Assembly (NCBI RefSeq): GCF_000421265.1
Contig: NZ_ATWN01000002.1
Span: 62,001-126,000 of the forward strand
Direction of reading: 5' to 3'
Origin: Thalassospira lucentensis MCCC 1A00383 = DSM 14000
Lineage (GTDB): Bacteria > Pseudomonadota > Alphaproteobacteria > Rhodospirillales > Thalassospiraceae
Length of the DNA stretch: 64,000 bases
Position numbers and translations under genes: made by a program. The notes below the pieces were generated by a model that had not been told where the DNA came from, ran no database searches, and saw nothing but the letters and a program-made list of their open reading frames with translations. This document shows positions 18,601 through 26,569 of the stretch, in pieces (within the stretch, counting starts at the first letter, position 1; every line of letters starts with the position of its first letter).

Positions 18601-20235
18601 AAACCGGGCGAAGGTGGTCAGCTTCCGGGCTTTAAGGTTACCGTCGAAATCGCACAACTGCGTAATGCAACGCCGGGTGTGACCCTGATTTCGCCGCCGC
18701 CGCACCATGATATTTACTCGATCGAAGATCTTGCACAGTTGATCTATGACCTCAAACAGATCAACCCGCGCTGTAAGGTTTGCGTCAAGCTGGTATCGCG
18801 GTCTGGCGTTGGCACGATTGCGGCCGGTGTAGCCAAAGCCAAAGCCGACGTGATCCTGATTTCCGGTTATGACGGTGGTACGGGTGCGAGCCCGCAGACC
18901 TCGATCAAATATGCCGGTATTCCTTGGGAAATGGGCCTGTCGGAAGTCAACCAGGTCCTGACACTCAATAACCTGCGCAGCAAGGTCAAACTGCGCGTCG
19001 ATGGCGGGTTTAAAACCGGCCGTGACGTGGTGATTGGCGCGATGCTGGGGGCTGAGGAATTCGGTATCGGTACCGCGTCTCTGATCGCACTTGGCTGTAT
19101 TATGGTGCGTCAGTGCCATTCAAATACCTGCCCGGTGGGTGTCTGTACGCAGGACCCGGCACTGCGGGCGAAATTCGTCGGTACGCCAGATAAGCTGGTC
19201 AATCTGTTCACCTTCATGGCTGAGGAAGTCAAAGACGTTCTGGCCGAACTTGGCTATGACAAGCTTGAAGATGTGATTGGTCGCTCCGAGCTGCTTCAGC
19301 AGGTTCATCGTGGTGCAAAAGACCTCGTTGACCTTGATTTGAACCCGCTTCTGGCACAGGCCGATGCTGGCGGTCATGCACGTTTCTGCACGACGGTTGG
19401 CCGGAACGAAGTGCCTGACACCCTTGATGCCCAGATGATCAAGGATGCCCGTCCGCTACTTGAAGACGGCGAAAAGATGCAGTTGCAGTACAACATCCAG
19501 AATACCCAGCGTGCCATCGGTACGCGGATGTCGTCCCTGATCACGCAGAAATACGGCATGACCGGCCTGAAACCGGGTCACCTGCATGTGCGTCTGCGTG
19601 GGTCGGCTGGTCAGTCGCTTGGTGCCTTTGCCGTGCAGGGGCTTAAAATCGAAGTTCAGGGCGATGCCAACGATTACGTTGGTAAGGGGCTTTCGGGCGG
19701 AACAATTGTTCTGCGTCCGCGCCCAAGCAGCCCGCTTAAGACCAACGAAAACACCATCATCGGCAACACCATTTTGTATGGGGCGTCGGCCGGGAAACTG
19801 TTTGCAGCCGGTCAGGCCGGGGAACGTTTCTGTGTGCGCAACTCCGGTGCAACGGTTGTTGTTGAGGGCTGTGGTTCGAACGGTTGTGAATATATGACCG
19901 GCGGTACGGCTGTGATCCTTGGCTCGGTCGGTGAAAACTTTGGTGCCGGCATGACCGGTGGCATGGCTTTCATCTATGACGTCAATGGCACATTCGCCGA
20001 TGTCGTCAATGACGGCTCCATTCTTTACCAGCGCATTGAAACCCAGCATTGGGACGAACAGTGCCGGGCCCTGATCGAGGAACATGTTGCAGAAACCGAA
20101 AGCGGTTATGCACGCACCATCCTTGATAACTGGGATCGTGAACGCGGTCACTTCTGGCAGATCGTGCCAAAGGAAATCGTTGATAAGCTGGAACACCCTA
20201 TTCGCTCGATGAGCGAAGACCAGGCAACTGCGTGA
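15670..20235 (+). CDS. gltB: Glutamate synthase (NADPH) large subunit GltB
   Basis: GltB hydrolyses glutamine in an N-terminal class II amidotransferase domain and channels the ammonia to an FMN-containing synthase domain that makes glutamate. The 1521-residue product has a short propeptide before the nucleophile in CGVGLVG (Cys43), so processing is expected. The central domain, the FMN/synthase domain (SGYDGGTGASPQTS) and the 3Fe-4S ligand set in CIMVRQCHSNTCPVGVC follow. The C-terminal beta-helix (GxxG-type repeats such as GNTILYGASAGKLFAAG) completes the family length. AGGAG lies 9 bases before the ATG. The operon ends in two stacked terminators. Confidence 0.98.
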   Translation: MNKIVQDKVLQGTGAVEIARFEKNAAYLEASGMYDPAEEHANCGVGLVGAIDGKPRREVVEAGIEALKAIWHRGAVDADGKTGDGAGIHLQIPQDFFKAYLKVINQEAPESLIAVGQVFLPRIDMAAQERCRAIVETEILKQGYGILGWRQVPVDVSVIGEKANQTRPEIEQVLIGVRDDVDEEQFEIDLYAIRRRIEKAVLSEAIKDFYICSMSCRSVIYKGMFLAEDVDTFYPDLRDERFVSNFCVYHQRYSTNTFPSWPLAQPFRVLAHNGEINTLRGNVNWMKSHEARMAHDAFAESIDDLKPVIQPGSSDSAALDAVFELMVRAGRDLPMVKTMMVPEAWSKKASTPDSYKNLYAYCNAVMEPWDGPAALAAYGGKWLMGGTDRNGLRPLRYAVTGNGLLIAGSEAGMVHIDEESCIEKGRLGPGQMIAVNLEEGKLFHDGELKDRLANRRDWSKWVGRTKVLDDLISPDRIEPAHIKKEHLLRLQKSMGLTHEDLELILHPMGEDGKEAIGSMGDDTPLAILSDRYRGLHHFFRQNFSQVTNPPIDSLREARVMSLKTRLGNLGNILDEDESQCDLLQLESPVLTNAEYDAMRGYMGDTAVEIDTTFDINGGKLALREAISRIQREAEEAVRGGALHVILTDEGISETRAAIPMVLATGGVHSHLVKTSLRTYISLNIRSAECMDVHYFAVLIGVGATTVNAYLAQEGLLDRYARGLFPNVAGSVEVMQRFKAAIDAGLLKIMSKMGISIISSYRGGYNFESIGLSRSLVAEFFPGMPSRISGIGLQGIQRRCIAQHKEAFNGNVVTLPVGGLYKYRRSGERHVWTGPLIHTLQSAVTTGSYNTFRKFSEGLRSREPLHLRDLLDFRSDRKAVHQDKVESITEIRKRFVTPGMSHGALSTEAHEALAIAMNRIGAKSNSGEGGESRERFRPRANGDNARSSIKQVASGRFGVTAEYLNNCEEIQIKVAQGAKPGEGGQLPGFKVTVEIAQLRNATPGVTLISPPPHHDIYSIEDLAQLIYDLKQINPRCKVCVKLVSRSGVGTIAAGVAKAKADVILISGYDGGTGASPQTSIKYAGIPWEMGLSEVNQVLTLNNLRSKVKLRVDGGFKTGRDVVIGAMLGAEEFGIGTASLIALGCIMVRQCHSNTCPVGVCTQDPALRAKFVGTPDKLVNLFTFMAEEVKDVLAELGYDKLEDVIGRSELLQQVHRGAKDLVDLDLNPLLAQADAGGHARFCTTVGRNEVPDTLDAQMIKDARPLLEDGEKMQLQYNIQNTQRAIGTRMSSLITQKYGMTGLKPGHLHVRLRGSAGQSLGAFAVQGLKIEVQGDANDYVGKGLSGGTIVLRPRPSSPLKTNENTIIGNTILYGASAGKLFAAGQAGERFCVRNSGATVVVEGCGSNGCEYMTGGTAVILGSVGENFGAGMTGGMAFIYDVNGTFADVVNDGSILYQRIETQHWDEQCRALIEEHVAETESGYARTILDNWDRERGHFWQIVPKEIVDKLEHPIRSMSEDQATA

Positions 20236-20291
20236 TCTGATCACGCTTTTGCGCAAGCTCCCTTGTCCAACACACCTGGACAAATAAACTG

Positions 20292-20323
20292 GCCCCGTAC
20301 TTCGGTACGGGGCTCTTTTCTTT
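20292..20323 (+). terminator. Terminator of gltDB with UUCG loop
   Basis: GCCCCGTAC and GTACGGGGC form a perfect 9-base stem closed by TTCG, an exceptionally stable tetraloop in RNA, followed by TCTTTTCTTT. It lies 57 bases after the gltB stop. Confidence 0.92.
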
Positions 20324-20344
20324 GCCCGCAACGGTCAGGGATGC

Positions 20345-20376
20345 AAAAAGGCGGGTCAGAAATGGCCCGCCTTTTT
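20345..20376. terminator. Second, bidirectional terminator with GAAA loop
   Basis: AAAAAGGCGGGTCA and TGGCCCGCCTTTTT form a 14-base stem (one G-T wobble) around GAAA. The A-run on one side and T-run on the other let it stop transcription from gltB and from the convergent small gene at 20407-20637. Confidence 0.9.
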
Positions 20377-20406
20377 ATATGGTGCAGTGTAAAAGAAACC
20401 CGCGCT

Positions 20407-20637
20407 CTAAAGCAGGATGTTGAGATATGTGCCGCGCCGGGCATTGTGGTCGATCTGATCGGTGGCGATCAGGTTGCGCAGGCGCGCAAGCTGGGCGGCG
20501 ATAAAGCTGTCAGGCGATGGCTGATCGGGAAGTGATGGCATGCGCCCACGGGCGCGCAACGCGCCATCCTGTCGGGTCGTGCGCGCATCCTGCAGGCCTG
20601 TTTGGGATGTTCCAGTACCAATTCTATTGGTGGGCAT
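20407..20637 (-). CDS. Small protein with RGTxxNIL tail, function unknown
   Basis: A 76-residue soluble protein, polar and Arg/Gln-rich, with a helical middle (FIAAQLARLRNLIATDQ) and the C-terminus ARRGTYLNILL. The last 20 or so residues resemble those of the next small protein upstream (20794-21018), which ends ARGTNVNILT. The ribosome binding site is weak. Function unknown; the conserved end suggests a recognition or assembly tail. It converges on gltB across the GAAA-loop terminator. Confidence 0.62.
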   Translation of the reverse strand: MPTNRIGTGTSQTGLQDARTTRQDGALRARGRMPSLPDQPSPDSFIAAQLARLRNLIATDQIDHNARRGTYLNILL

Positions 20638-20793
20638 CTTACCGCTGACAATGTGGTTCAGGTTCTAAACTGCCTAATCCTACCATGGGCGTCGTGGTTT
20701 GTCATGAACAGGACGCTTGCGATGGCAGCTTGCCACGCAGACAGAAAAAAGGGTGGCGACTGCCACCCTGGAGGAAGCTAACGAGAGGGAAAA

Positions 20794-21018
20794 TCACGTT
20801 AGGATATTAACATTCGTACCGCGTGCGCCGCGTGTTTCGAGCGGCTGGTGTTCTGTCACAATAGAACCAATGGTTTTGGCAAGGCTGGTTGCCTTGTTAA
20901 TCGCGCCTTCAGCGGCGGCAAACGGCAGTGACGGGCTTGCGCCACCCTGCGGCGTAATCGCCTCGTTAACAGCCTGTGCTGCGGCACTTAATCCTGAACC
21001 CTGAACTGAACCAACCAT
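20794..21018 (-). CDS. Small protein with RGTxxNIL tail, function unknown
   Basis: A 74-residue protein starting MVGSVQGSGLSAAAQAVNEA, Ala/Gly/Ser-rich, ending ARGTNVNILT. It has good coding features: GAGG 6 bases before the ATG and a compact frame. Its tail matches that of the neighbouring 20407-20637 product. A CRP-type palindrome lies 97 bases upstream. Not recognised; some motility-associated small proteins end in a comparable VN-hydrophobic tail, but I cannot assign it. Confidence 0.62.
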   Translation of the reverse strand: MVGSVQGSGLSAAAQAVNEAITPQGGASPSLPFAAAEGAINKATSLAKTIGSIVTEHQPLETRGARGTNVNILT

Positions 21019-21076
21019 TCTGACCTCATTACATTACCGGGAGGGGACATTTACCCATCGCAGGAGGTGATTAAAT

Positions 21077-21091
21077 CTCTAGCTCCTAGAG
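21077..21091. repeat. Short inverted repeat upstream of the small tail-motif gene
   Basis: CTCTAG and CTAGAG form 6-base arms around CTC, 59 bases upstream of the minus-strand start at 21018. It may be part of the promoter region. CTAG-containing sites are rare in this DNA. Confidence 0.3.
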
Positions 21092-21114
21092 TATGGGTTC
21101 AGTATGTCAAAAAA

Positions 21115-21130
21115 TGTGATGGCTGTCACA
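21115..21130. promoter_or_regulatory. CRP-type palindrome TGTGATGGCTGTCACA
   Basis: The sequence fits TGTGA-N6-TCACA exactly, the consensus for CRP/cAMP-type activators. It sits 97 bases upstream of the minus-strand gene starting at 21018. A near-identical palindrome occurs at 51155-51170 before uvrC. The regulator in this organism is unknown. Confidence 0.5.
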
Positions 21131-21306
21131 CTTGGGCAAGCCCCGTGCAAATGGGGGTGTGTAACCACATGCAATACAACGATTTCGCCCGGTCAAAATG
21201 GAAAGAATTTTTTAACCTTTTGCCAAGATATCGGCCCAAAAGGTGTGGAAAAGCCCCAAGACTCGACCCCAAAAATCATTGCAAGACCGGTTTCCGTCGA
21301 TTTTCC

Positions 21307-23664
21307 TTAGCTGCTTTGGCGTTCCGCGCGAAGTGCTAGGGCATCGTGGATGGCTTTTTGAAGTTGTGCCGGGCGGAAGGGCTTTTTGATAAACACATAA
21401 TTGCCCAGAAGCTTATCAAGCTCCTTGCGTGACCGTGCAGGGAAGCCGGACATGAAGACAACGGCGTATTGCGGGTTTTGGCGCAATGCTTCGATGATCA
21501 ATTGCGGGCCACTGCGCCCTGACATGACAACATCGGTCAGGATCACGTCGATCTTGTTGGTGTCATCGGTGGCCTTAAGGATTTCAAGCGCCTCTTCTGT
21601 GCTTTTGGCCGAAACGGCCTTAAATCCGGCATCCTCAAGGATGATGCCGGCAGTTGTGCGTAACGACTGCTCATCATCAACCACCAGAATGCGTTCGCCA
21701 TTGCCCGGAATGCTGTCGATGATGTCTTTCGACTGGGTGGCTTCCTCGGTGGCTTCGACGCGCGGTAGATAGACCGAGAAGGTTGTTCCTTCGCCTTCGA
21801 CGGTTTCTACATTGATAAAGCCATGGGCTTCTTCAACCCAGCTATGAACAATCGAAAGTCCAAGCCCCGTGCCTTTACCCGGTTCCTTGGTGGAAAAGAA
21901 CGGCTCGAAAATGTTTTCCAGAATATCATCAGGGATGCCGATGCCGGTATCCTGCACCGTGATGACAACAAACTTTCCAGAAGCATTATCGGGATAGGTT
22001 TCTTCGTCATCATCGCCGGTGCGTTGTGCCAACGGCGCAATCTCAACACTGCGCGAAGAAATTTGCAGTGTGCCACCGTCAGGCATGGCATCGCGGGCAT
22101 TGATCGCAAGGTTCAACAGGCAGGCTGAAAGCTGTGTCGGGTCAACGCGGGTGTGAAGCTCCGGCTCGTTCGACCAGATCTGAAGTTCAATCCGGTGTTC
22201 AAGCAACGTGATCAGCAGCTTTTCCATCTCGGAAAAAACGCTGTACACACGGACATTGGTTGGCTGATCAATGCGACGGCGCGAGAACATCAAAAGCTGA
22301 TCGGCAACACTGGTGGCGCGTTCACCCAGTGAAATCACGTGATCAAGGTATTCTTTTACGCGATCCGGGTTGTCGATCTTGGCACGTGCAACTTCGGCAA
22401 AACTCAAAATACCCGCAAGGCAGTTGTTAAATTCATGCGCAACCCCACCGGCCATTTGCCCAACAGCCTCAAGCTTCTGCGACGTTGCCAATTGGCGTTG
22501 CAGTGCCTGTTGTTCCTCGGTTGCCCGGCGTTGTGACGTAATGTCACTGCCCGTACCGCGATACCCTTTGAACGTGCCATCAAGTTCAAAGACGGGAACA
22601 CCATTGATGCGCCCGAAATGCTTTTCGCCTTGGCGCGATGTCCATGAAAATTCGATGTTCTGGAACGCCATATGGGCCGACAAACGTGAATTAAGATACC
22701 GCCATCCATCCTGATCTTCGGAATGAAGTCCCAGTTTGTCAAAAGACTGGCCCTGCGGCGATCCGTTGATTTCTTCGATCAGCTGATAGAATTTATAGGA
22801 CGCAAAAGCGATTTTAAGGTCCGCGCCCATTTCCCAATACCAGTCGGCCGATGACAGGGTGAAATCGCGAAACCGTTCTTCGCTGTCACGTAAGGCATCC
22901 TGTGCGATCTGATGCTGGAGGGTTCGCCGCTCAAGGCTTTCGGCCATGGCATTAAGGCCACGTTCCAACGTGCCGATTTCGTCCCGTCCCATCGGCGTCA
23001 GCCGCGAACTTAGCTTGCCAATCTGGATGTTATTAACAAACTGGGCGGCCGTAATCAGGCGCTTAAGCACGGTTTGCTGGGTGAACAGAAAAATCAGTGC
23101 CGATGTCAGCAAGATGCACATGGCAGAACCAATCAGCAAAACCGATTGCATCTGTCGTTGGCTTGCTTCAAGGCCTTGGGTCGATACCTTGAAATAGGCA
23201 TACATAAACGGCTGATTGGCATTAAGCGTAAACAGCGGGGTGATACTGACCATGTTGCGGCCACTGCTGTCATCGCTGGTAAACAGGACCTCCTCGGTCA
23301 TGTCGGCGCGCAATTCATCCTTGGGGAAATCGGGCAGCTCCTTGACCGAACGGCCGATCATCATAGGATCCATCGTGTGATAGATGGTCCCATCAAAACC
23401 GATCGCCATTGCCTCCTGCACATGGGGGCCCAGCAGAAGTTCCATCTGATCTGGATCGCTGATGACCGAGATTTTAAGCTGCTCGTCCTGAATTAATCGA
23501 CCGGGTGCGCTGATTTGTTCGGCAATGCGTCGATCAATTTCCGCGCCAAAATACTGAACATAATACCCGCCAAAAAGCCCGAGCAGAATGGTCTCAACGA
23601 TCACAATCGAAAGTGCGATCTTGAAAACCAGACTGCCGATCATCCGGTCCAACAGCTTCTTCAC
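21307..23664 (-). CDS. Membrane hybrid sensor histidine kinase with receiver domain
   Basis: A 785-residue membrane kinase. In order: membrane helix (about 13-36), a periplasmic sensing region, second helix (about 175-198), HAMP linker ([17 protein letters not shown]), a PAS domain (near 265-375, ending [18 protein letters not shown]), the phospho-acceptor [11 protein letters not shown], an ATPase domain with [22 protein letters not shown] and GTGLGLS, and a C-terminal receiver domain ([10 protein letters not shown], phospho-Asp in LTDVVMSG, Lys in IKKPFRP). The layout suits a CckA-like or phosphorelay kinase rather than a simple pair, and no partner output gene is adjacent. The signal is unknown. 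The orphan binding protein next door is on the same strand but 51 bases upstream. Confidence 0.9.
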   Translation of the reverse strand: MKKLLDRMIGSLVFKIALSIVIVETILLGLFGGYYVQYFGAEIDRRIAEQISAPGRLIQDEQLKISVISDPDQMELLLGPHVQEAMAIGFDGTIYHTMDPMMIGRSVKELPDFPKDELRADMTEEVLFTSDDSSGRNMVSITPLFTLNANQPFMYAYFKVSTQGLEASQRQMQSVLLIGSAMCILLTSALIFLFTQQTVLKRLITAAQFVNNIQIGKLSSRLTPMGRDEIGTLERGLNAMAESLERRTLQHQIAQDALRDSEERFRDFTLSSADWYWEMGADLKIAFASYKFYQLIEEINGSPQGQSFDKLGLHSEDQDGWRYLNSRLSAHMAFQNIEFSWTSRQGEKHFGRINGVPVFELDGTFKGYRGTGSDITSQRRATEEQQALQRQLATSQKLEAVGQMAGGVAHEFNNCLAGILSFAEVARAKIDNPDRVKEYLDHVISLGERATSVADQLLMFSRRRIDQPTNVRVYSVFSEMEKLLITLLEHRIELQIWSNEPELHTRVDPTQLSACLLNLAINARDAMPDGGTLQISSRSVEIAPLAQRTGDDDEETYPDNASGKFVVITVQDTGIGIPDDILENIFEPFFSTKEPGKGTGLGLSIVHSWVEEAHGFINVETVEGEGTTFSVYLPRVEATEEATQSKDIIDSIPGNGERILVVDDEQSLRTTAGIILEDAGFKAVSAKSTEEALEILKATDDTNKIDVILTDVVMSGRSGPQLIIEALRQNPQYAVVFMSGFPARSRKELDKLLGNYVFIKKPFRPAQLQKAIHDALALRAERQSS

Positions 23665-23715
23665 GCGGTTATTTTCCCCCTGTCCTCACTCCGAAGAGTG
23701 ACACATCTTATCTTC

Positions 23716-25629
23716 CTAATCTATGTAGTACTGACTAGGATTTGTAGGTGCCGGCGTTGCATAGCTCCAGGCAGCAGGCATGATCTTGGGAACGTTATGA
23801 AAGTTCTTGGCAACCACGCCTTTGCGATTAAGCGGAAGCGCAATTCCCATAACGTAAAACTGATCGACGCTGATGTCGAGAATATCGCGCATGAGTTGCG
23901 CTTGTTTTTCTGCATTTGCCGTGGCCTTTAGCTGATCATAAAGCGCAAGTTGCTTCTGAACGGCTTCTGGCGGGGTGATTGCACTGGGGCTTTCGGGGTT
24001 GGCATACCAATTGGACCAGCCGGTTGCGAACCACGAAGATTCCGCAGACACCGGAAGGTAATTGATCGGGATCACCATGGCATCAAGGCCGCCATCACCA
24101 CCCCATGCACTGGCGTGATGATTGTTGTTTTGACGGTTTGCGACAAAAACATCTCGGGCAAGATTGCGTGCAGTGACATCAATGCCAATATCGCGCCAGT
24201 ATTGGACAACGGCATTGAGCATATCAAAGCGGTCGGACCCTTCTGTATCAATCGTAAACGACAGACGCTTGCCATCGGGGCGCAGAAGGAAACCTTCGTC
24301 GTCTCTATGTGTCAGGTTTGCCTTTGCCAGATAGTCTGTCGCAAGCTCGGGATCATGATTGATGAATTGCCGGGCAAGAACCGTATGATACAGCGGGCTT
24401 TCGGGACGTGGTGCCGCTTGATGCGGCAGGGCTCCGGGGGTGAAGCGTCCAATGATGGCTTCGCGGTCGATGGCGTGGGACAGGGCTATGCGGAAGTTCT
24501 TGTTCTGGAAAATCTTGCGCAGAACAGCGTCCTTGTCATTGAGGTTCAAAGACAAGGTCAAGGCATTCATGTCGCTTTCAATCAGGGTGAACGGCAGCAA
24601 GTCATCATTGGCTGCCAGAACTTCGTCTGCACGTGTGCTGACATGACGCTCTTGCATATTGACCTGTCCGGCAATTGCCGCATCACCTGCAGCACTTTTT
24701 GACGACACCAACGTGAATGAGACCTGATCAATATAGGGCAGTTGACGTCCGGTAGGATCGATTTTCCAGTAAAACGGATTGCGTTTGGCAATCAGTGGAT
24801 CATCTTCGCCGTAGATACCGGTCAAAACCCATGCATTCAGTGTTGGAACGTCCGGATTTTGCCAGCGGCTCGGGTCGTCAATCGTTCCGGGGGCGCCAAA
24901 AACAGCGATAAAACGTTCTTTCCAACCTGCAAAGCCTTGCGCGCGTGCTTCTTCATCCGCGTTGGCATTATATTTCGGCAACAGCGGTTTTAGAAAATGG
25001 GCGGGATAACTCACCGGCTCAACCCCTTCGGGGCGGGCAAGGGCGGTCGGGAAAAGGCCATAAGGGGTACTAAACCGGAAAGCGACAGTCGATTCATCGA
25101 TTTTATCGACTGTTACTGGATTGCCATCGGAATTAAGCCATTCGGGCACGTTTTCGGTAAAGGCCGGGTTGTTCAGGATGTCTTCGTACCAGAAAATAAT
25201 GTCATCAACGCCAAACGGCGCGCCGTCAGACCACCGCATGCCCGGACGCAGACGAAAGAAAAACTCCGTCGCATCGCTGCTGGGTTGAAAGGACAACGCG
25301 ACATTGGGCACTGTTGTCGTCCATTGCGGTGTCCAGCGCAGAAGCGGCTCATAGCCAATGTTGCGGATCAGAAGTGCATGGTCGCGCTGGTCGCGCTGGG
25401 CCATCTTCCATGTGCCGCCATAAACGCCCACTTTGTCATTCGGGGTTACGATCATCGGTGTCGTTGGAAGACGCTGATCAACCGGCGGCAGCGTGCCGTC
25501 CTTGACTTGGGTTTCAAGCATCGGGGCTTCGCCAAAATCAGCAGCATCTGACTTTGGCAGGTCAATCAGCATGACCGTCAAAACGCCAAACAAGATGCCA
25601 AACAAGATGTATGTGTAGTGTCTGACCAA
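23716..25629 (-). CDS. Extracellular solute-binding protein, family 5 (peptide/oligosaccharide type)
   Basis: A 637-residue periplasmic protein with an N-terminal hydrophobic signal (YILFGILFGVLTVMLIDL) and the SBP-bac-5 pattern: YEPLLRWTPQW, FRLRPGMRWSDGAPFGVDDI and FRIALSHAIDREAII. Family members feed peptides, nickel or sugars to ABC importers. No permease or ATPase gene is near, so the transporter partner is elsewhere or the protein feeds a sensor. The start is a TTG at 25629, needed to keep the signal peptide; GGGGTAACGGGA lies just upstream. It may be cotranscribed with the hybrid kinase that follows. Confidence 0.87.
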   Translation of the reverse strand: MVRHYTYILFGILFGVLTVMLIDLPKSDAADFGEAPMLETQVKDGTLPPVDQRLPTTPMIVTPNDKVGVYGGTWKMAQRDQRDHALLIRNIGYEPLLRWTPQWTTTVPNVALSFQPSSDATEFFFRLRPGMRWSDGAPFGVDDIIFWYEDILNNPAFTENVPEWLNSDGNPVTVDKIDESTVAFRFSTPYGLFPTALARPEGVEPVSYPAHFLKPLLPKYNANADEEARAQGFAGWKERFIAVFGAPGTIDDPSRWQNPDVPTLNAWVLTGIYGEDDPLIAKRNPFYWKIDPTGRQLPYIDQVSFTLVSSKSAAGDAAIAGQVNMQERHVSTRADEVLAANDDLLPFTLIESDMNALTLSLNLNDKDAVLRKIFQNKNFRIALSHAIDREAIIGRFTPGALPHQAAPRPESPLYHTVLARQFINHDPELATDYLAKANLTHRDDEGFLLRPDGKRLSFTIDTEGSDRFDMLNAVVQYWRDIGIDVTARNLARDVFVANRQNNNHHASAWGGDGGLDAMVIPINYLPVSAESSWFATGWSNWYANPESPSAITPPEAVQKQLALYDQLKATANAEKQAQLMRDILDISVDQFYVMGIALPLNRKGVVAKNFHNVPKIMPAAWSYATPAPTNPSQYYID

Positions 25630-25737
25630 TTCCCGTTACCCCTATCGTCGTACTTTCTGTCCGAACGTATCTATTACGCTATCCAAAGGTGGTGGATACT
25701 GCGTGGGAGCTAAAAGGTAAATAGAGCAGTCGGTGAA

Positions 25738-25845
25738 TTAAACCCTAAAATGACTCTGGTAGGATTCTTTCGCACAAAAATCGTTCGGAAAATCTGCAGT
25801 ATAACTGCGCTGCACATAGTTTTCTTCGGCGGTGGCTTCACGCAA
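25738..25845 (-). pseudogene. Possible coding relic or 35-residue micro-ORF
   Basis: On the minus strand a frame reads from about 25917 to a stop at 25738 with no ATG; the shortest form with a start (TTG at 25845) encodes 35 residues, including REATAEENYVQRSY and a Cys. Residue composition looks protein-like rather than random. It may be the end of a decayed gene. The rest of the 471-base gap 25630-26100 shows nothing else I can support; it is AT-rich towards 26000. Confidence 0.25.
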
Positions 25846-26100
25846 CAGGCTGTTAAAGCCACAGAAACTGGTGGTGACGGGACACCTTAAAAGATGCGCT
25901 AAAGCAGGATGAGTTTATTTGCAACTTTTCGCTGCGCTCATGTGGCGCTGCGCCATAAATAGGATGTTAAACTAAAGTTTAATGGCGCCTAAATTAGTAA
26001 AATTGCGGGTAAACGGCAAGTAACATGTATTGGATCCGTCAAGCAGGAAACGAGTCGCATAGTGTGCTATTGTGCAAGCTCAACGGAGAATATCAGGTTC

Positions 26101-26406
26101 ATGGCACCGTCGAAAGAGCAGGATAATAATACTTCAACAGGTTCATTTATGGATGGGCCAAAACCTGCTGCGCCAATCCCAAAATATGAACCCGGTACAG
26201 ACCTGGTCTTAAAGGACCGGTTGCGCAATACGTCATCGGTGACTCCGGTACAGTCGGTGCCATCGACCGTCGAAGACGATGGTTTTACCGTCGCCGGGGT
26301 TGAAGGACGTATTGATCGCAGGAAAGCCAATGTTGCTGGAAAACTGGTGGATACAGACCCTGATCAGGCGCTTCGTGTGATCCGAAACTGGCTGATGCAG
26401 GAATAA
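26101..26406 (+). CDS. Small protein with FliF-like C-terminal (FliG-binding) tail
   Basis: A 101-residue protein with a disordered, Pro/Asn/Ser-rich N-terminal two thirds and a compact C-terminal segment, GKLVDTDPDQALRVIRNWL, followed by MQE. This ending resembles the extreme C-terminus of the flagellar MS-ring protein FliF, the peptide that docks into FliG (pattern: lvdkhPeeAl.iiR.Wl). The resemblance is from memory of the family, not an alignment. I start it at the ATG at 26101 with GGAG and CAGG upstream; a GTG at 26062 would add 13 residues. No flagellar operon is in the window. Possible roles: a FliG competitor or an adaptor. Confidence 0.6.
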   Translation: MAPSKEQDNNTSTGSFMDGPKPAAPIPKYEPGTDLVLKDRLRNTSSVTPVQSVPSTVEDDGFTVAGVEGRIDRRKANVAGKLVDTDPDQALRVIRNWLMQE

Positions 26407-26569
26407 AAGCCTGTTGGTGTTTGGCCTTGACTGCTCAATACAGCGTGTTTGTTTTCGATACTTCTTGGGATTTATCAACGGCTTTGACATTCTGATCCCT
26501 TAGCAACCGTGATCCCTATTCGTTTATGTGATGGATGGGGATCGTGCAACGGTGCCAAGGGGGGGATGA

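Noticed and set aside
19456-20331. 291-codon minus-strand frame over the end of gltB
   Set aside because: Shadow of the gltB C-terminal beta-helix frame; odd residue composition and no start signal.
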